A model generated the notes under the pieces. The model worked only from the letters and a program-made list of their open reading frames with translations. It was not told the origin of the DNA and ran no database searches. Shown here piece after piece: positions 29,009 through 37,588 of a DNA stretch of 64,000 bases. The DNA comes from Muribaculaceae bacterium. Its GTDB lineage: Bacteria; Bacteroidota; Bacteroidia; Bacteroidales; Muribaculaceae. The position numbers and the translations under genes were made by a program. How positions within the stretch are numbered: the first letter of the stretch is position 1; each line of letters begins with the position of its first letter. The stretch lies in contig JAIDTL010000135.1 in assembly GCA_029060725.1 (NCBI GenBank), positions 27,869 through 91,868 of the forward strand. Direction: 5' to 3'.

Positions 29009-30331
29009 ATGGACTGGAACAGACTTATCTCCGACAAGCGACTCGGACTCGAACAATATCACGATCCAAAGACTCATACCCGCTCAGATTTCCAGCGGGA
29101 TTATGACCGACTGATCTTTTCTTCGCCATTCCGCAGGCTACAAAACAAGACTCAAGTGTTTCCTCTCCCGGGATCAATATTTGTGCACAACCGTCTGACC
29201 CACAGCTTGGAAGTATCATCAGTGGGCAGATCTATGGCAAATGAGGTGGCAAATATTCTCATTGACAAAAACGGGAATGGCTCAGACACTGCCAAGCTAC
29301 GAGACATGGCCGACATCGTAGCGACGGCTTGCCTTGCCCACGACCTTGGCAATCCACCTTTCGGACATAATGGAGAAAAGAGTATATCCAGTTTCTTCAC
29401 TGAGGGCGCAGGGCTTGCACTGCAACCATTGTTGACTCCCCGACAATGGAGCGACTTTGCGCATTTCGAGGGTAATGCCAATTCTTTCAGGTTGCTTACC
29501 CATCAGTTTGAAGGGCGACGCAAAGGAGGATACGCCATGACTTACAGTGCGTTGGCATCGGTAGTAAAATATCCTTTTGCATCAACCTTTGTAGGAGAAA
29601 AAGGGAAATTCGGATATTTTGAGACGGAAGAGGAAATCTACCTGAAAGTGGCTGAAGAACTTGGGATACCGGAAATAGAACATGGCAGGCATGCCCGACA
29701 TCCATTCGTATTTCTTATGGAAGCTGCCGATGATATCTGCTATCAGATAATGGACATTGAAGATGCCCACAAACTTAAGATTCTTTCTACTGCAGAAGTG
29801 AAGGATCTGCTATTGAATTTCTTCGGAGAAAAGGAACAGACCCACATGATCGACTCGATGAACCGATTAGATGATCCTAACGAGCAGGTAGGCTATATGC
29901 GCTCGAAGGTGATAGGAGCTCTTGTGGGAGGATGCTCAAAGGAGTTTACCGACCATGAAGCGGAAATATTAGCCGGGGACTATTTTGGCTCGCTTACTTC
30001 CAACATCCCGGGACGCCTGAGCGAAGCATACGCCATCTGCAGCGAGACAGCCTGGGAAAAGATCTATAATGCCCCTGAAGTAGTAGACATTGAAATTGCG
30101 GGTAACAGAATCATCACTTATCTGATGGAAAATCTTGTAGGTGCAGTGGTGGCTCCGGAAAAGGCATATTCAAAACTTTTGCTTGCGAAAGTGCCAAAAC
30201 AATATGATGTGCATTCCGACAGCCTCAACACACGCCTACAGGGAGTAGTAGACCATGTGTCGGCAATGACCGACGTCTATGCCCTCGACCTCTTCAGGAC
30301 GCTCAACGGACATACGTTGCCGGCGGTGTGA
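29009..30331 (+). CDS. dgt: dGTP triphosphohydrolase
   Basis: 440 residues. Dgt hydrolyses dGTP (and in some bacteria other dNTPs) to the nucleoside and triphosphate, and so shapes the dNTP pool. The HD-superfamily metal site is clear: RRLQNKTQVFPLP, NRLTHSLEVSSVGR (first His), ACLAHDLGNPPFGHNGE (the HD pair) and EAADDICYQIMDIEDAHK (last Asp). Length and spacing match the long, non-E. coli class. It is probably a single-gene unit; the next gene starts 108 bp later after a repeat array. Confidence 0.93.
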   Translation: MDWNRLISDKRLGLEQYHDPKTHTRSDFQRDYDRLIFSSPFRRLQNKTQVFPLPGSIFVHNRLTHSLEVSSVGRSMANEVANILIDKNGNGSDTAKLRDMADIVATACLAHDLGNPPFGHNGEKSISSFFTEGAGLALQPLLTPRQWSDFAHFEGNANSFRLLTHQFEGRRKGGYAMTYSALASVVKYPFASTFVGEKGKFGYFETEEEIYLKVAEELGIPEIEHGRHARHPFVFLMEAADDICYQIMDIEDAHKLKILSTAEVKDLLLNFFGEKEQTHMIDSMNRLDDPNEQVGYMRSKVIGALVGGCSKEFTDHEAEILAGDYFGSLTSNIPGRLSEAYAICSETAWEKIYNAPEVVDIEIAGNRIITYLMENLVGAVVAPEKAYSKLLLAKVPKQYDVHSDSLNTRLQGVVDHVSAMTDVYALDLFRTLNGHTLPAV

Positions 30332-30347
30332 TAACCATTAAGGGGTA

Positions 30348-30424
30348 ATGCATAATTCATAATGCATAATGCATAATGCATAATTGGCTACGCACAAGCT
30401 CAGGCAAGTCATAATGCATAATTA
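30348..30424. repeat. ATGCATA spacer repeats between dgt and the TPM gene
   Basis: ATGCATAATTC and ATAATGC units repeat five times or so, interrupted by a unique 26-bp stretch. The same family as at 2175-2323. Confidence 0.65.
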
Positions 30425-30439
30425 TTATATCTGAAATCA

Positions 30440-31750
30440 ATGAATAAAATAATTACAATACGCGAGATTTTAGGATTTCTAATTTTGATCTGCTTTCTTC
30501 CGGCGTTTGGGCGGGATTATGAGCCGGAGGAGATAGTCAATCCTAACTTGGCTAACCGATATGAGTATGTAGCTGATCCAGAGGGACGCTTGAGCACTTC
30601 CACGAAAAGCGAAGTCAATGCCAGACTTCATCAGCTTCGTGAAGCCTCTACAGCGGAAGTGGCTGTAGCTGTGGTGCCTTCGATTGGCGACTATACCATA
30701 GAAGACTTTTCGGAAAAAGTCTTTACCCAATGGGGACTCGGCAAGAAAGATAAAGACAATGGTGTGCTTTTGCTCATATCGCCGGATAGCCGACAGGTAA
30801 GGATACAGACAGGATATGGAGTGGAGGGCGTGTTGCCAGACATCACTTGCAGTCATATAATACGAGAGACCGTCATACCCAATATGAGGAATGACTGCCT
30901 TGACTGCGCCGTTGATGAAGCTACTTCTATGATTTCCAAGATTATGTCTGACCCGAAATATGCTGAGGAATTACGTTCGAAGCTTTCTGACAATTATTCA
31001 GGCATAGATGTAGCCCCGATAAGCAAAGAGACATGGATGGGATTCTTAGGGGCTGTCGCTGCAATTTTATGGCTGTTGGCTGCCGGAAGCTACATATCAC
31101 ATCGCATCAAGACACGAAAGATGACGTCTGTTTCGGAGAAGGCTTTTGACTGGAGATCAAGCCTTACCTTGCTTGGATTTCTCTCTATCGGCACTCTTCT
31201 TACTGCGCTACCTTTCTATTTGCTCGCTCTTTATCATTACCGTAAGGCCAGATATGGGACACGCAAATGCGATGTGTGTGGAGGAAAGATGCATCTTCTG
31301 AAAGGAAGCGATGCATTGGGATCATTGACTCCAAGCCAGCAGTTTGAAGAGAAGATAGGATCGGTGCATTATGATGTACACAAGTGCGAAAAGTGCGGAA
31401 ATACAGAAGTAAATGCTTTCATTTCTACCAATTCGCCTTATACGCAATGCCCTCATTGCGGCACCCGGGCTTACCACTTCATAGGAAACAGAACTTTGCG
31501 CCAGCCCACCTACCATTCAGATGGAGAAGGAGTGTCGCAATATCGTTGTGAATATTGTGGGAAGCAAGACGACAAGTGGCATAAGATACCAAAGAAAGAT
31601 ATGGCAGCCGCCATGGCAGCTGCTGCGGCTCTTGGTGCAGCCACTCGCCGACGCGGCGGCGGTGGTTTTGGCGGTGGTTTTGGAGGAGGATTCGGCGGTG
31701 GATTCGGTGGTGGCAGCACAGGTGGAGGCGGAGCTTCAGGAAGCTGGTGA
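30440..31750 (+). CDS. Membrane TPM-domain protein with zinc ribbons and Gly-rich tail
   Basis: 436 residues: signal peptide or first membrane segment (about 8-24), a TPM (TLP18.3/Psb32/MOLO-1) domain at about 45-165 with EVAVAVVPSIGDY, FTQWGLGKKDKDNGVLLLI and TGYGVEGVLPD, then two membrane segments (about 197-212 and 236-262). The cytoplasmic-side C-terminus has four CxxC pairs (CDVCGG, CEKCGN, CPHCGT, CEYCGK), which could form two zinc ribbons, and ends in a GGGFGGGFGGGFGGGS-type tail. Similar proteins are linked to membrane-protein quality control, but the role here is not known. Confidence 0.8.
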   Translation: MNKIITIREILGFLILICFLPAFGRDYEPEEIVNPNLANRYEYVADPEGRLSTSTKSEVNARLHQLREASTAEVAVAVVPSIGDYTIEDFSEKVFTQWGLGKKDKDNGVLLLISPDSRQVRIQTGYGVEGVLPDITCSHIIRETVIPNMRNDCLDCAVDEATSMISKIMSDPKYAEELRSKLSDNYSGIDVAPISKETWMGFLGAVAAILWLLAAGSYISHRIKTRKMTSVSEKAFDWRSSLTLLGFLSIGTLLTALPFYLLALYHYRKARYGTRKCDVCGGKMHLLKGSDALGSLTPSQQFEEKIGSVHYDVHKCEKCGNTEVNAFISTNSPYTQCPHCGTRAYHFIGNRTLRQPTYHSDGEGVSQYRCEYCGKQDDKWHKIPKKDMAAAMAAAAALGAATRRRGGGGFGGGFGGGFGGGFGGGSTGGGGASGSW

Positions 31751-31792
31751 TCGGCTTAACAGCCGGCATATACCACCGAAGCAGTCTAAACT

Positions 31793-33280
31793 TCATTCTT
31801 TACGAAACCGCATTGAGCTATTCTGATACGGAAACTTGACTGTCAAAGAAGAAGCAAGAGCATCAAATTCCCCCTGCACATCATTTATCATCACTACCCC
31901 CTCGGCATCTATCCACTCTACATCATACACATTTCCAAACACGGTAGGAATTAACTTTCCCTTCTTCATACCGGGCTTCCACATACCGGCATTGACCTTT
32001 GCTCCTCCTAAATAAAAGACATCGAATGCTCCTGACTCTTCATCAGGCAGAATTGCAATGCGATACATGCCTCCCGACTTAGCGTATGACTCATCAAAAT
32101 CAAAGTCGAAAAGCGAATAGATGCCCGGCAGATCTGTACGCTTCGCCGACAACGTATCCAAAGATAAAAAAATATCCGTCTCAGACGAGCCGGACAATTC
32201 ATCACCTGACATATCGAATCTGAGTTCTGAGACCGATATTCCTCCGGGACGCAAGGCAAAAATGTCAGGGGATGCGCTTGGAATAAGTTCTGAATTGAAA
32301 CTTAGCAGGTGATTATATTCCCTGTTGCCGCCAAAGAGAGTCCAAAGAGTGCCTGTACGCGTTATTCGCCATGCATTCTTACCCCGATACGCATCAATTC
32401 CATCTTTCACAACAGCTGAAGCCAATACTCTGCCATTATCTTCAGAGACTTTAATTCGGAGGGCATCAACACTCGAATCGCCAAAAGGATCTGATTCTGA
32501 CGCAGGGGTGACTTTTACCTGCAATTCTTTTCCCCCTTCACAAGGGAAGACTGCGTTCCAGCCTTTCATGGATGAGTCTGCCACCCGAAAGGATGCCGAC
32601 ATTGAGTCTTGAATCCGGCTAAAGGGCAAGGTCTGTGCAGAGAGCATAGAAGAAGCGGAGGCGAATATTCCTACTGACGCAAAGATGAGTATGATAATAC
32701 CAATAGCTATATTAATACCCTTCATGGTGCGCTGATTGAAATGCCCACGAAGTTTATCGACAAAATGGGTTACAAGCCACCACCATCCCAAAGCTCCGGC
32801 AATGATCCCTATGAACCCAAGGATGTAATGATAGAATTTAATACCTTCTATGACAAAATTGAACTGAGCAAACAGACCAATTATGAGGAAAAGTATCAAT
32901 GGATTGGAGAAAGTGAGCGCAAAACCTTTCAGTATGTCGCCTTCACGGGATGGGGCTCCATGGTCGGCGTCGAGAGCTACCGAGTCGTCGGGTTTCTTTC
33001 GTATGAGCCAGATTCCGAAAAATATCAATACAATGGATCCAAGCAACTGGATAGGATCACGGTGATTGCTGATAAAGTCTTCTATAAATGAGAGTCCGAA
33101 ACCTGTCAGCAGGCAATAAATGAGATCGGAAATGGCTGCACCGACCCCGGTATAGAATCCTGATAAGCGACCTTTGTCGAGTGTACGCTGTATGCAATAG
33201 ATGCCGACAGGCCCCATCGGGGCTGAGACCACCACGCCTATCACCAGACCGCGTAATATCATCAACATTAGTTCTTCCAT
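31793..33280 (-). CDS. LysE-family transporter fused to a C-terminal extracytoplasmic domain
   Basis: 495 residues. The first 215 or so are a LysE/RhtB-type exporter with six membrane segments and the family motif GVVVSAPMGPVGIYCIQRTL near the N-terminus and FSNPLILFLIIGLF. After a seventh hydrophobic run (about 190-210) comes about 280 residues of soluble, beta-rich sequence with no recognised family (WRITRTGTLWTLFGGNREYN, GIYSLFDFDFDESYAKSGGMYRIAILPD). Such a fusion is not standard for LysE exporters of amino acids, and the second part may sense or bind the exported compound. No internal start or stop suggests two genes. Last gene of the pyrE-led row. Confidence 0.75.
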   Translation of the reverse strand: MEELMLMILRGLVIGVVVSAPMGPVGIYCIQRTLDKGRLSGFYTGVGAAISDLIYCLLTGFGLSFIEDFISNHRDPIQLLGSIVLIFFGIWLIRKKPDDSVALDADHGAPSREGDILKGFALTFSNPLILFLIIGLFAQFNFVIEGIKFYHYILGFIGIIAGALGWWWLVTHFVDKLRGHFNQRTMKGINIAIGIIILIFASVGIFASASSMLSAQTLPFSRIQDSMSASFRVADSSMKGWNAVFPCEGGKELQVKVTPASESDPFGDSSVDALRIKVSEDNGRVLASAVVKDGIDAYRGKNAWRITRTGTLWTLFGGNREYNHLLSFNSELIPSASPDIFALRPGGISVSELRFDMSGDELSGSSETDIFLSLDTLSAKRTDLPGIYSLFDFDFDESYAKSGGMYRIAILPDEESGAFDVFYLGGAKVNAGMWKPGMKKGKLIPTVFGNVYDVEWIDAEGVVMINDVQGEFDALASSLTVKFPYQNSSMRFRKE

Positions 33281-33298
33281 CTCTTCTACCGAACGCTA

Positions 33299-33817
33299 TC
33301 AATTATGAATTATGTATCCTCCATCCTGAACCGGATCGCACACATATCTACGAAGACCATATTTATACTTACCTGTAAGTGCGGGGCCGGCCACGGGAGC
33401 TCCCCCTGCTGTCAGGACATTGTAGTGTGACCCGCATACGGGGCAGACAGCCTCCAAATTATCTTGGTCGATGACTACTCTGACCGTCTGGCTGCATTCT
33501 ACAGGGCAAGCCAAATCGTAGGCAAGCGGCACGTTTGTTTCGGATGTAAACGGATCGATCCCTCCGATCAGAAGCACTCCCCCAAAACCTACGTATGTAT
33601 TGGCTGTAAAAGGGAATCCCGTAGGGCTGAGCACACCTTGCCAATTGATGAAATCCCTACTAATGCCAACACCGGAGACTCCATAGGAGTTCCACATTCC
33701 GGCTCCTGACAGATTGATGTAAACGGGGAGAGAAGGGATGCGGTCATCATCGACTTGATTGCACGACGCAGTCGCCGACAGCACAGCTATCAGCGACAAC
33801 AAGAGGCGCACTTTCAC
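33299..33817 (-). CDS. Rieske-fold lipoprotein with Cys in place of His ligands
   Basis: About 172 residues from a GTG start at 33817 (VKVRLLLSLIAVLSATASC); earlier in-frame starts lie in the spacer repeat and the preceding gene. The signal ends in a lipobox-like TASC. The C-terminal half resembles a Rieske domain: YDLACPVEC, then AVCPVCGSHYNV, GGAPVAGPA and YGLRRY. In true Rieske proteins the boxes are CxH and CxxH; here they read CPVEC and CPVC, so four cysteines replace two Cys and two His. A [2Fe-2S] Rieske cluster is therefore unlikely; a zinc or rubredoxin-like iron site is inferred. It lies between an SRPBCC gene and the LysE-fusion gene. Confidence 0.7.
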   Translation of the reverse strand: MKVRLLLSLIAVLSATASCNQVDDDRIPSLPVYINLSGAGMWNSYGVSGVGISRDFINWQGVLSPTGFPFTANTYVGFGGVLLIGGIDPFTSETNVPLAYDLACPVECSQTVRVVIDQDNLEAVCPVCGSHYNVLTAGGAPVAGPALTGKYKYGLRRYVCDPVQDGGYIIHN

Positions 33818-33824
33818 CTTATTA

Positions 33825-33847
33825 ATGAATAATGCATAATGCATGAT
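33825..33847. repeat. ATAATGCATA spacer repeat
   Basis: A short ATTAATGAATAATGCATAAT array of the same family as in other gaps lies between the SRPBCC gene and the GTG start of the Rieske-like gene. Confidence 0.5.
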
Positions 33848-33887
33848 TCTTAATAGATACGAATTGATCAGACTAATGCAAAGTATG

Positions 33888-34322
33888 TCAGAATGGGATT
33901 GAACGCAGCACGCTTGCAAACTGCTCTGTCATCTTCTGCATCGGTCCGGAAATCATGGGACGAAGCATGGCAGGAATCTCAAGATCAATCTTAGCCTGCG
34001 CACGACACGCAGAGTCATCAACGGGATGAATGTCGAGTTGAAGCTGCAAGGGCACCGGAGTTCCCTCCCCTTTCAGTGTGATGCGGGAAGGGGCAGTGCG
34101 TTCCACTACTTTAAGGCGTATTGCACCGACAGGTCCACCCGGAAGCTCAATGCTGTCTTGAGTGAGACGTATGCTGTCGAACATTTCTTTTTTGTCGGCA
34201 GGTATCTGGTCGGCAGGTACCTGCTCCAATAGATTCTTGAGCGACTCGAAATTGCTGAGTCGGTCGTAGACACTTTGAGCTGACGCCTTCAAGGGGACTT
34301 CGTCACTTTTATATGTAGCCAT
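33888..34322 (-). CDS. SRPBCC (START/polyketide-cyclase fold) family protein
   Basis: 144 residues, no signal peptide. The pattern KASAQSVYDRLSNFESLKNLL, a long central insert, RITLKGEGTPVPLQLQLDI and a final amphipathic helix (ISGPMQKMTEQFASVL) fit the SRPBCC hydrophobic-ligand-binding fold. The ligand is unknown. It lies 28 bp after pyrE in the same direction. Confidence 0.75.
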   Translation of the reverse strand: MATYKSDEVPLKASAQSVYDRLSNFESLKNLLEQVPADQIPADKKEMFDSIRLTQDSIELPGGPVGAIRLKVVERTAPSRITLKGEGTPVPLQLQLDIHPVDDSACRAQAKIDLEIPAMLRPMISGPMQKMTEQFASVLRSIPF

Positions 34323-34350
34323 TTTTGGTTTATCCGTTATATTGTTTCAG

Positions 34351-35001
34351 TTAAAATGGGTCAGGGAGATTCGGCACCCAAGACCCGGGGTTCTTGCGCC
34401 ATTCACGCAGCGTCTCAGCCTCTTCATTATTAATGAAGTGGATCTTTTCCGCTACTTCAAGCATTGTGGTATAAGTGCAGAGAGCCACAGCATTCAGGTT
34501 AGCCTCACGGAAGCGCTTCAAGGCTATCGGGAACTCATAATTGAAGAGCGCAGCCATACCAATGACTTCACACCCGGCATTATTAACGGCTTCTACTGCA
34601 CGAAGACTGTTACCACCGGTCGAGATCAAGTCTTCTATCACCACTACCTTCCAACCGGGCTTAAGATTGCCTTCAATGGTATTCTCAAGACCATGGTCTT
34701 TAGGAGTATCCCTTACGTATGCAAACGGCAAGCCGATAGCGTCGGCAGCCAAGAGTCCAAATGCAATGGCACCATTTGCCACAGATGCTATTGCATCTAC
34801 GTCTGGGAAATTTTCCATAATAAGGCGCGCCATTTCGATCTTTATGAAATTGCGCACATCGGGATACGACAATGCTTTGCGATTGTCGTTATAAATCGGT
34901 GAGTTCCAGCCGGAGCTCCATACGAATGGAATAGAAGGCTGAAGCTTTATTGCACTGATTTGCAGAAGTTTTTCTGCAAGCATTTTGTCAGGAGTATTCA
35001 T
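34351..35001 (-). CDS. pyrE: Orotate phosphoribosyltransferase
   Basis: 216 residues. It joins orotate and PRPP to make OMP in pyrimidine synthesis. The PRPP-binding motif VVVIEDLISTGGNSLRA is clear, as are PFVWSSGWNSPIYNDNRKALSYPDVR and FAYVRDTPKDHG near the active site. It has its own well-formed promoter and leads a row with the SRPBCC gene, the Rieske-like lipoprotein and the LysE fusion. Confidence 0.95.
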   Translation of the reverse strand: MNTPDKMLAEKLLQISAIKLQPSIPFVWSSGWNSPIYNDNRKALSYPDVRNFIKIEMARLIMENFPDVDAIASVANGAIAFGLLAADAIGLPFAYVRDTPKDHGLENTIEGNLKPGWKVVVIEDLISTGGNSLRAVEAVNNAGCEVIGMAALFNYEFPIALKRFREANLNAVALCTYTTMLEVAEKIHFINNEEAETLREWRKNPGSWVPNLPDPF

Positions 35002-35062
35002 AATATCATATTTTAGAGGAGAAAGGAGAACGCCAAATCAACATATTCTCCCAATTATAACG

Positions 35063-35093
35063 CAAATTTACGACAATCTTGACAATTCTGCAA
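35063..35093 (-). promoter_or_regulatory. Promoter of the pyrE row
   Basis: TTG (35091-35093) and TAAATTTG (35063-35070) are 20 bp apart on the minus strand. The predicted leader is about 55 nt. Confidence 0.65.
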
Positions 35094-35201
35094 GTATTTT
35101 TTAATATTTTTTATTTTTTACGAGATGGCTCTTTCATTAATATTTTCGTGGAGACTTTCACGCAAAGGGCGCCGAGGAGGTAGGAGCAAAGTGGGATTTT
35201 G

Positions 35202-35891
35202 TCAGACAGTGACACATAGTGAGAGGAGATATAGCCGACAGTCGGGTACAGCGGTGACAATTTCTTCGGCAAGGGAGCGAAGAGTGGAGCCGGTGGTGCA
35301 GACATCATCGACGAGCACCACGCCCTTGCCACGCAATGAGACTGTATCTATTACACTGAAAGTGCCTGCCAGGTTTTCAAGGCGTTGCTGAAGAGTCATG
35401 GCAGTCTGAGTCTTGTGGCGACGTATGGCTTCAAGAGGCGTTATCAACGGTAGGCCGGTTGACATGCCAAGACCCTCCGCAATAAAGTCGGTTTGGTTAT
35501 ACCCTCTTTTAGCTTTCTTCCACCAATGCATCGGAACAGCGGCGATGCAATCAGCCCCATCGAAGAATCCAGCCATATTCAGTTCTTCCCCAACTATTTC
35601 GCCAAGTCGCTTGCCTACGGAAGGGAATTGACGGTATTTCATGTCGTGGATTGCAGCTGCAAGTTCGGAATTGCGGGAATAAATGAAATGCCCTGTAGCC
35701 CTCACAAACGGGACGAGTCCGGCAAAGCGACGTTCCATAGGATTCATAGGCATCAGATGATAAAGCGATCTTGGGAGAGTCTCTATGCATCTTACGCAGA
35801 AAACCCTTTCGGTGTCGCGCAAGGTGCATCCGCATAAATGGCAGGTGCGCGGCATGAAAAAATCAGCTATATCTGAGAGAAGGGAGGGCAT
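35202..35891 (-). CDS. ComF-family phosphoribosyltransferase-like protein
   Basis: 229 residues. An N-terminal zinc-finger-like pair CHLCGC and FCVRC is followed by FAGLVPFVRATGHFIYS, HWWKKAKRGYNQTDFIAEGL and the PRPP-type loop GVVLVDDVCTTGSTLRSLAEE. ComF proteins take part in uptake and processing of DNA in competent bacteria, but homologues are widespread in species not known to be competent. It follows recX after 45 bp of ATTATGA repeats, and prmC-recX-comF probably form one operon. Confidence 0.88.
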   Translation of the reverse strand: MPSLLSDIADFFMPRTCHLCGCTLRDTERVFCVRCIETLPRSLYHLMPMNPMERRFAGLVPFVRATGHFIYSRNSELAAAIHDMKYRQFPSVGKRLGEIVGEELNMAGFFDGADCIAAVPMHWWKKAKRGYNQTDFIAEGLGMSTGLPLITPLEAIRRHKTQTAMTLQQRLENLAGTFSVIDTVSLRGKGVVLVDDVCTTGSTLRSLAEEIVTAVPDCRLYLLSLCVTV

Positions 35892-35892
35892 A

Positions 35893-35922
35893 TTAACTAT
35901 GAATTATGAATTATGAATTATT
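35893..35922. repeat. ATTATGA spacer repeat between recX and comF
   Basis: Three heptamers of AATTATG type fill most of the gap between two genes of the same operon, so the repeat is likely to be transcribed. Confidence 0.65.
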
Positions 35923-35936
35923 AGTGTTGGATTTTG

Positions 35937-36422
35937 TCAGGATTCGCTTTTCTCTTTTTTTATGAAATTTCTTAAAGCGGAGATGATGAGCTGGGATTCA
36001 AAGCCTCGGGAGACGAGATGACGATAGAGTTTTTGGCGATCTTTTATCTCTTTAAGATCAAGGGAACGAGCTTTGGCAATCAAGACTTTCTCAAGAGCCT
36101 CCATATAATCACCTTCTGAGATGTAGGCTAAAGCCTGAGAGATAACGGCATCAGACATCCCTTTGGCGCGCAATCCCACCCTTATTTTCATTTTACCCCA
36201 ACCTGAGAAGCGGACTTTATCGACGGAATATGCACGAGCATAACGGGAATCGTCGATATACTTGTTGGCATGGAGATATGCTATCATCTTCTCTGCTTCC
36301 TCGACCGAGAACCCTTGCTTTAGAATTTTTTGACGGATATCAGCAGAACACTGCTCGGCACCGGCACACAGGCCTGCCATCTTTACGAGCATTTCTTCGG
36401 CTGTAGGAGGACGACGTTTCAT
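35937..36422 (-). CDS. recX: RecX-type regulatory protein
   Basis: 161 residues from the ATG at 36422, which overlaps the prmC stop as ATGA; a start at 36488 would overlap prmC by 70 bp and is rejected. RecX binds RecA filaments and modulates recombination. The three-helix repeats are visible: AEQCSADIRQKILKQGFSVEEAEKMIAYLHANKYIDD (read in pieces), YSVDKVRFSGWGKMKIRVGL and the last repeat KLYRHLVSRGFESQLIISAL. recA is not nearby. Confidence 0.85.
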   Translation of the reverse strand: MKRRPPTAEEMLVKMAGLCAGAEQCSADIRQKILKQGFSVEEAEKMIAYLHANKYIDDSRYARAYSVDKVRFSGWGKMKIRVGLRAKGMSDAVISQALAYISEGDYMEALEKVLIAKARSLDLKEIKDRQKLYRHLVSRGFESQLIISALRNFIKKEKSES

Positions 36423-37267
36423 TCTTTTGTGGCTTTTAGCATTCGTTTTTTGCCGTATGAGTCGAGACGCAGTTCGACGTCGTGCCATCCTTGGGATTCG
36501 TAGTAGGCTTTTACGTCTTCGGCAAAACGGGGATTAAGTTCGAGATATACAGAGCCGGATGGTTTCAGGGCTTTGGAAGCTATTTCTTCCATCCTTTTGT
36601 ATGGCTTTATGGGGTCGTCGGCATCGACAAAAAGGGCTTCTGAAGGTTCAAAATCCTTGACACGCACTTCCATGTCGGGCATTTCATCCGGGGCGATATA
36701 AGGGGGATTGCTTACGATAATGTCGAAAGACTCTGACGGAGAATGCCAATTATACATATCAGTTTCGATAAGCCTGATCTTTACTTTATGGACATCCGCA
36801 TTTTCTTTTGTCTGCTCAATGGCGATCTGACTAAAATCAAGAGCTGTTACCGTAGGAAAAGAGAGATGCTTTGCGAGGGCTATTGCAATGCATCCGGACC
36901 CTGTGCCGATATCGAGAACGGAAAGGTCGGATTTTCCAGCGGCATCGTCACAAATCCAATCTACGAGTTCTTCTGTTTCGGGACGTGGGATGAGAACCCC
37001 AGGACGAACCTTAAGATCCATTCCATAGAAGCGAGCATTGCCGGTGATATATTGTATTGGTTCGCCAAGAATAAGACGGTCGACGATGCCATCAATTTCC
37101 CTTTTGGCAAAGTCGGACAGTTCTTTTCCCTCATTCATGATGAGGTCTACCCTACTCCAACCCTTGACATGGGAGAATATGAGAAGGATTACGGCTTCTC
37201 GTTCCCTACGGTCGAAGATGCCATCCAACCTCCCCCTGACTTCCAATAATTCTTCTCGAACTGTCAT
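36419..37267 (-). CDS. prmC: Release factor glutamine methyltransferase
   Basis: 282 residues. PrmC methylates the Gln of the GGQ motif in RF1 and RF2. The SAM-binding motif VLDIGTGSGCIAIALAKH and the catalytic IVSNPPYIAPDE are clear, preceded by the N-terminal helical domain with GEPIQYITGNARFYG and GVLIPRPETEELVDW. First gene of prmC-recX-comF. Confidence 0.95.
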   Translation of the reverse strand: MTVREELLEVRGRLDGIFDRREREAVILLIFSHVKGWSRVDLIMNEGKELSDFAKREIDGIVDRLILGEPIQYITGNARFYGMDLKVRPGVLIPRPETEELVDWICDDAAGKSDLSVLDIGTGSGCIAIALAKHLSFPTVTALDFSQIAIEQTKENADVHKVKIRLIETDMYNWHSPSESFDIIVSNPPYIAPDEMPDMEVRVKDFEPSEALFVDADDPIKPYKRMEEIASKALKPSGSVYLELNPRFAEDVKAYYESQGWHDVELRLDSYGKKRMLKATKE

Positions 37268-37328
37268 AACATAATCTCATTTAGTGACTGCAGTGACACA
37301 TAATGAAGTGTCATACACAACTCCATTG

Positions 37329-37360
37329 CGAAGTTACAAAATCAAAACGAATCAACCAAA
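37329..37360 (-). promoter_or_regulatory. Likely promoter of prmC-recX-comF
   Basis: TTTG (37357-37360) and TAACTTCG (37329-37336, one mismatch) are 20 bp apart on the minus strand, about 62 bp before prmC. The rest of this 321-bp divergent gap holds the AlbA_2 gene promoter and nothing else seen. Confidence 0.45.
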
Positions 37361-37497
37361 TTTTTCTATGCCAAAAACAACCGAGCACTGATTATACCGC
37401 AGATTAGACCCTATAAAAGAATATAAAAAAAGAAATATATATCGCACAAGCGCAAGATTAAAAATTAAATTTCAGCTCCATAAAGTTCCTTAGATTC

Positions 37498-37528
37498 TTG
37501 ATTATCTGAGAATTTTTTACTATCTTTG
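37498..37528 (+). promoter_or_regulatory. Promoter of the AlbA_2/ATPase gene
   Basis: TTG (37498-37500) and TATCTTTG (37521-37528) are 20 bp apart. The predicted start near 37535 gives a leader of about 53 nt. Confidence 0.65.
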
Positions 37529-37588
37529 CGATTGAAATAAACATTTATGTGGCAGTAAGTTTTAGCATTATTTAATAGTTGTTTAATC

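Noticed and set aside
31650..31750. Gly-rich repeats of the TPM protein as a DNA repeat element
   Set aside because: Such Gly-rich tails are common in TPM proteins and are explained by the protein sequence.
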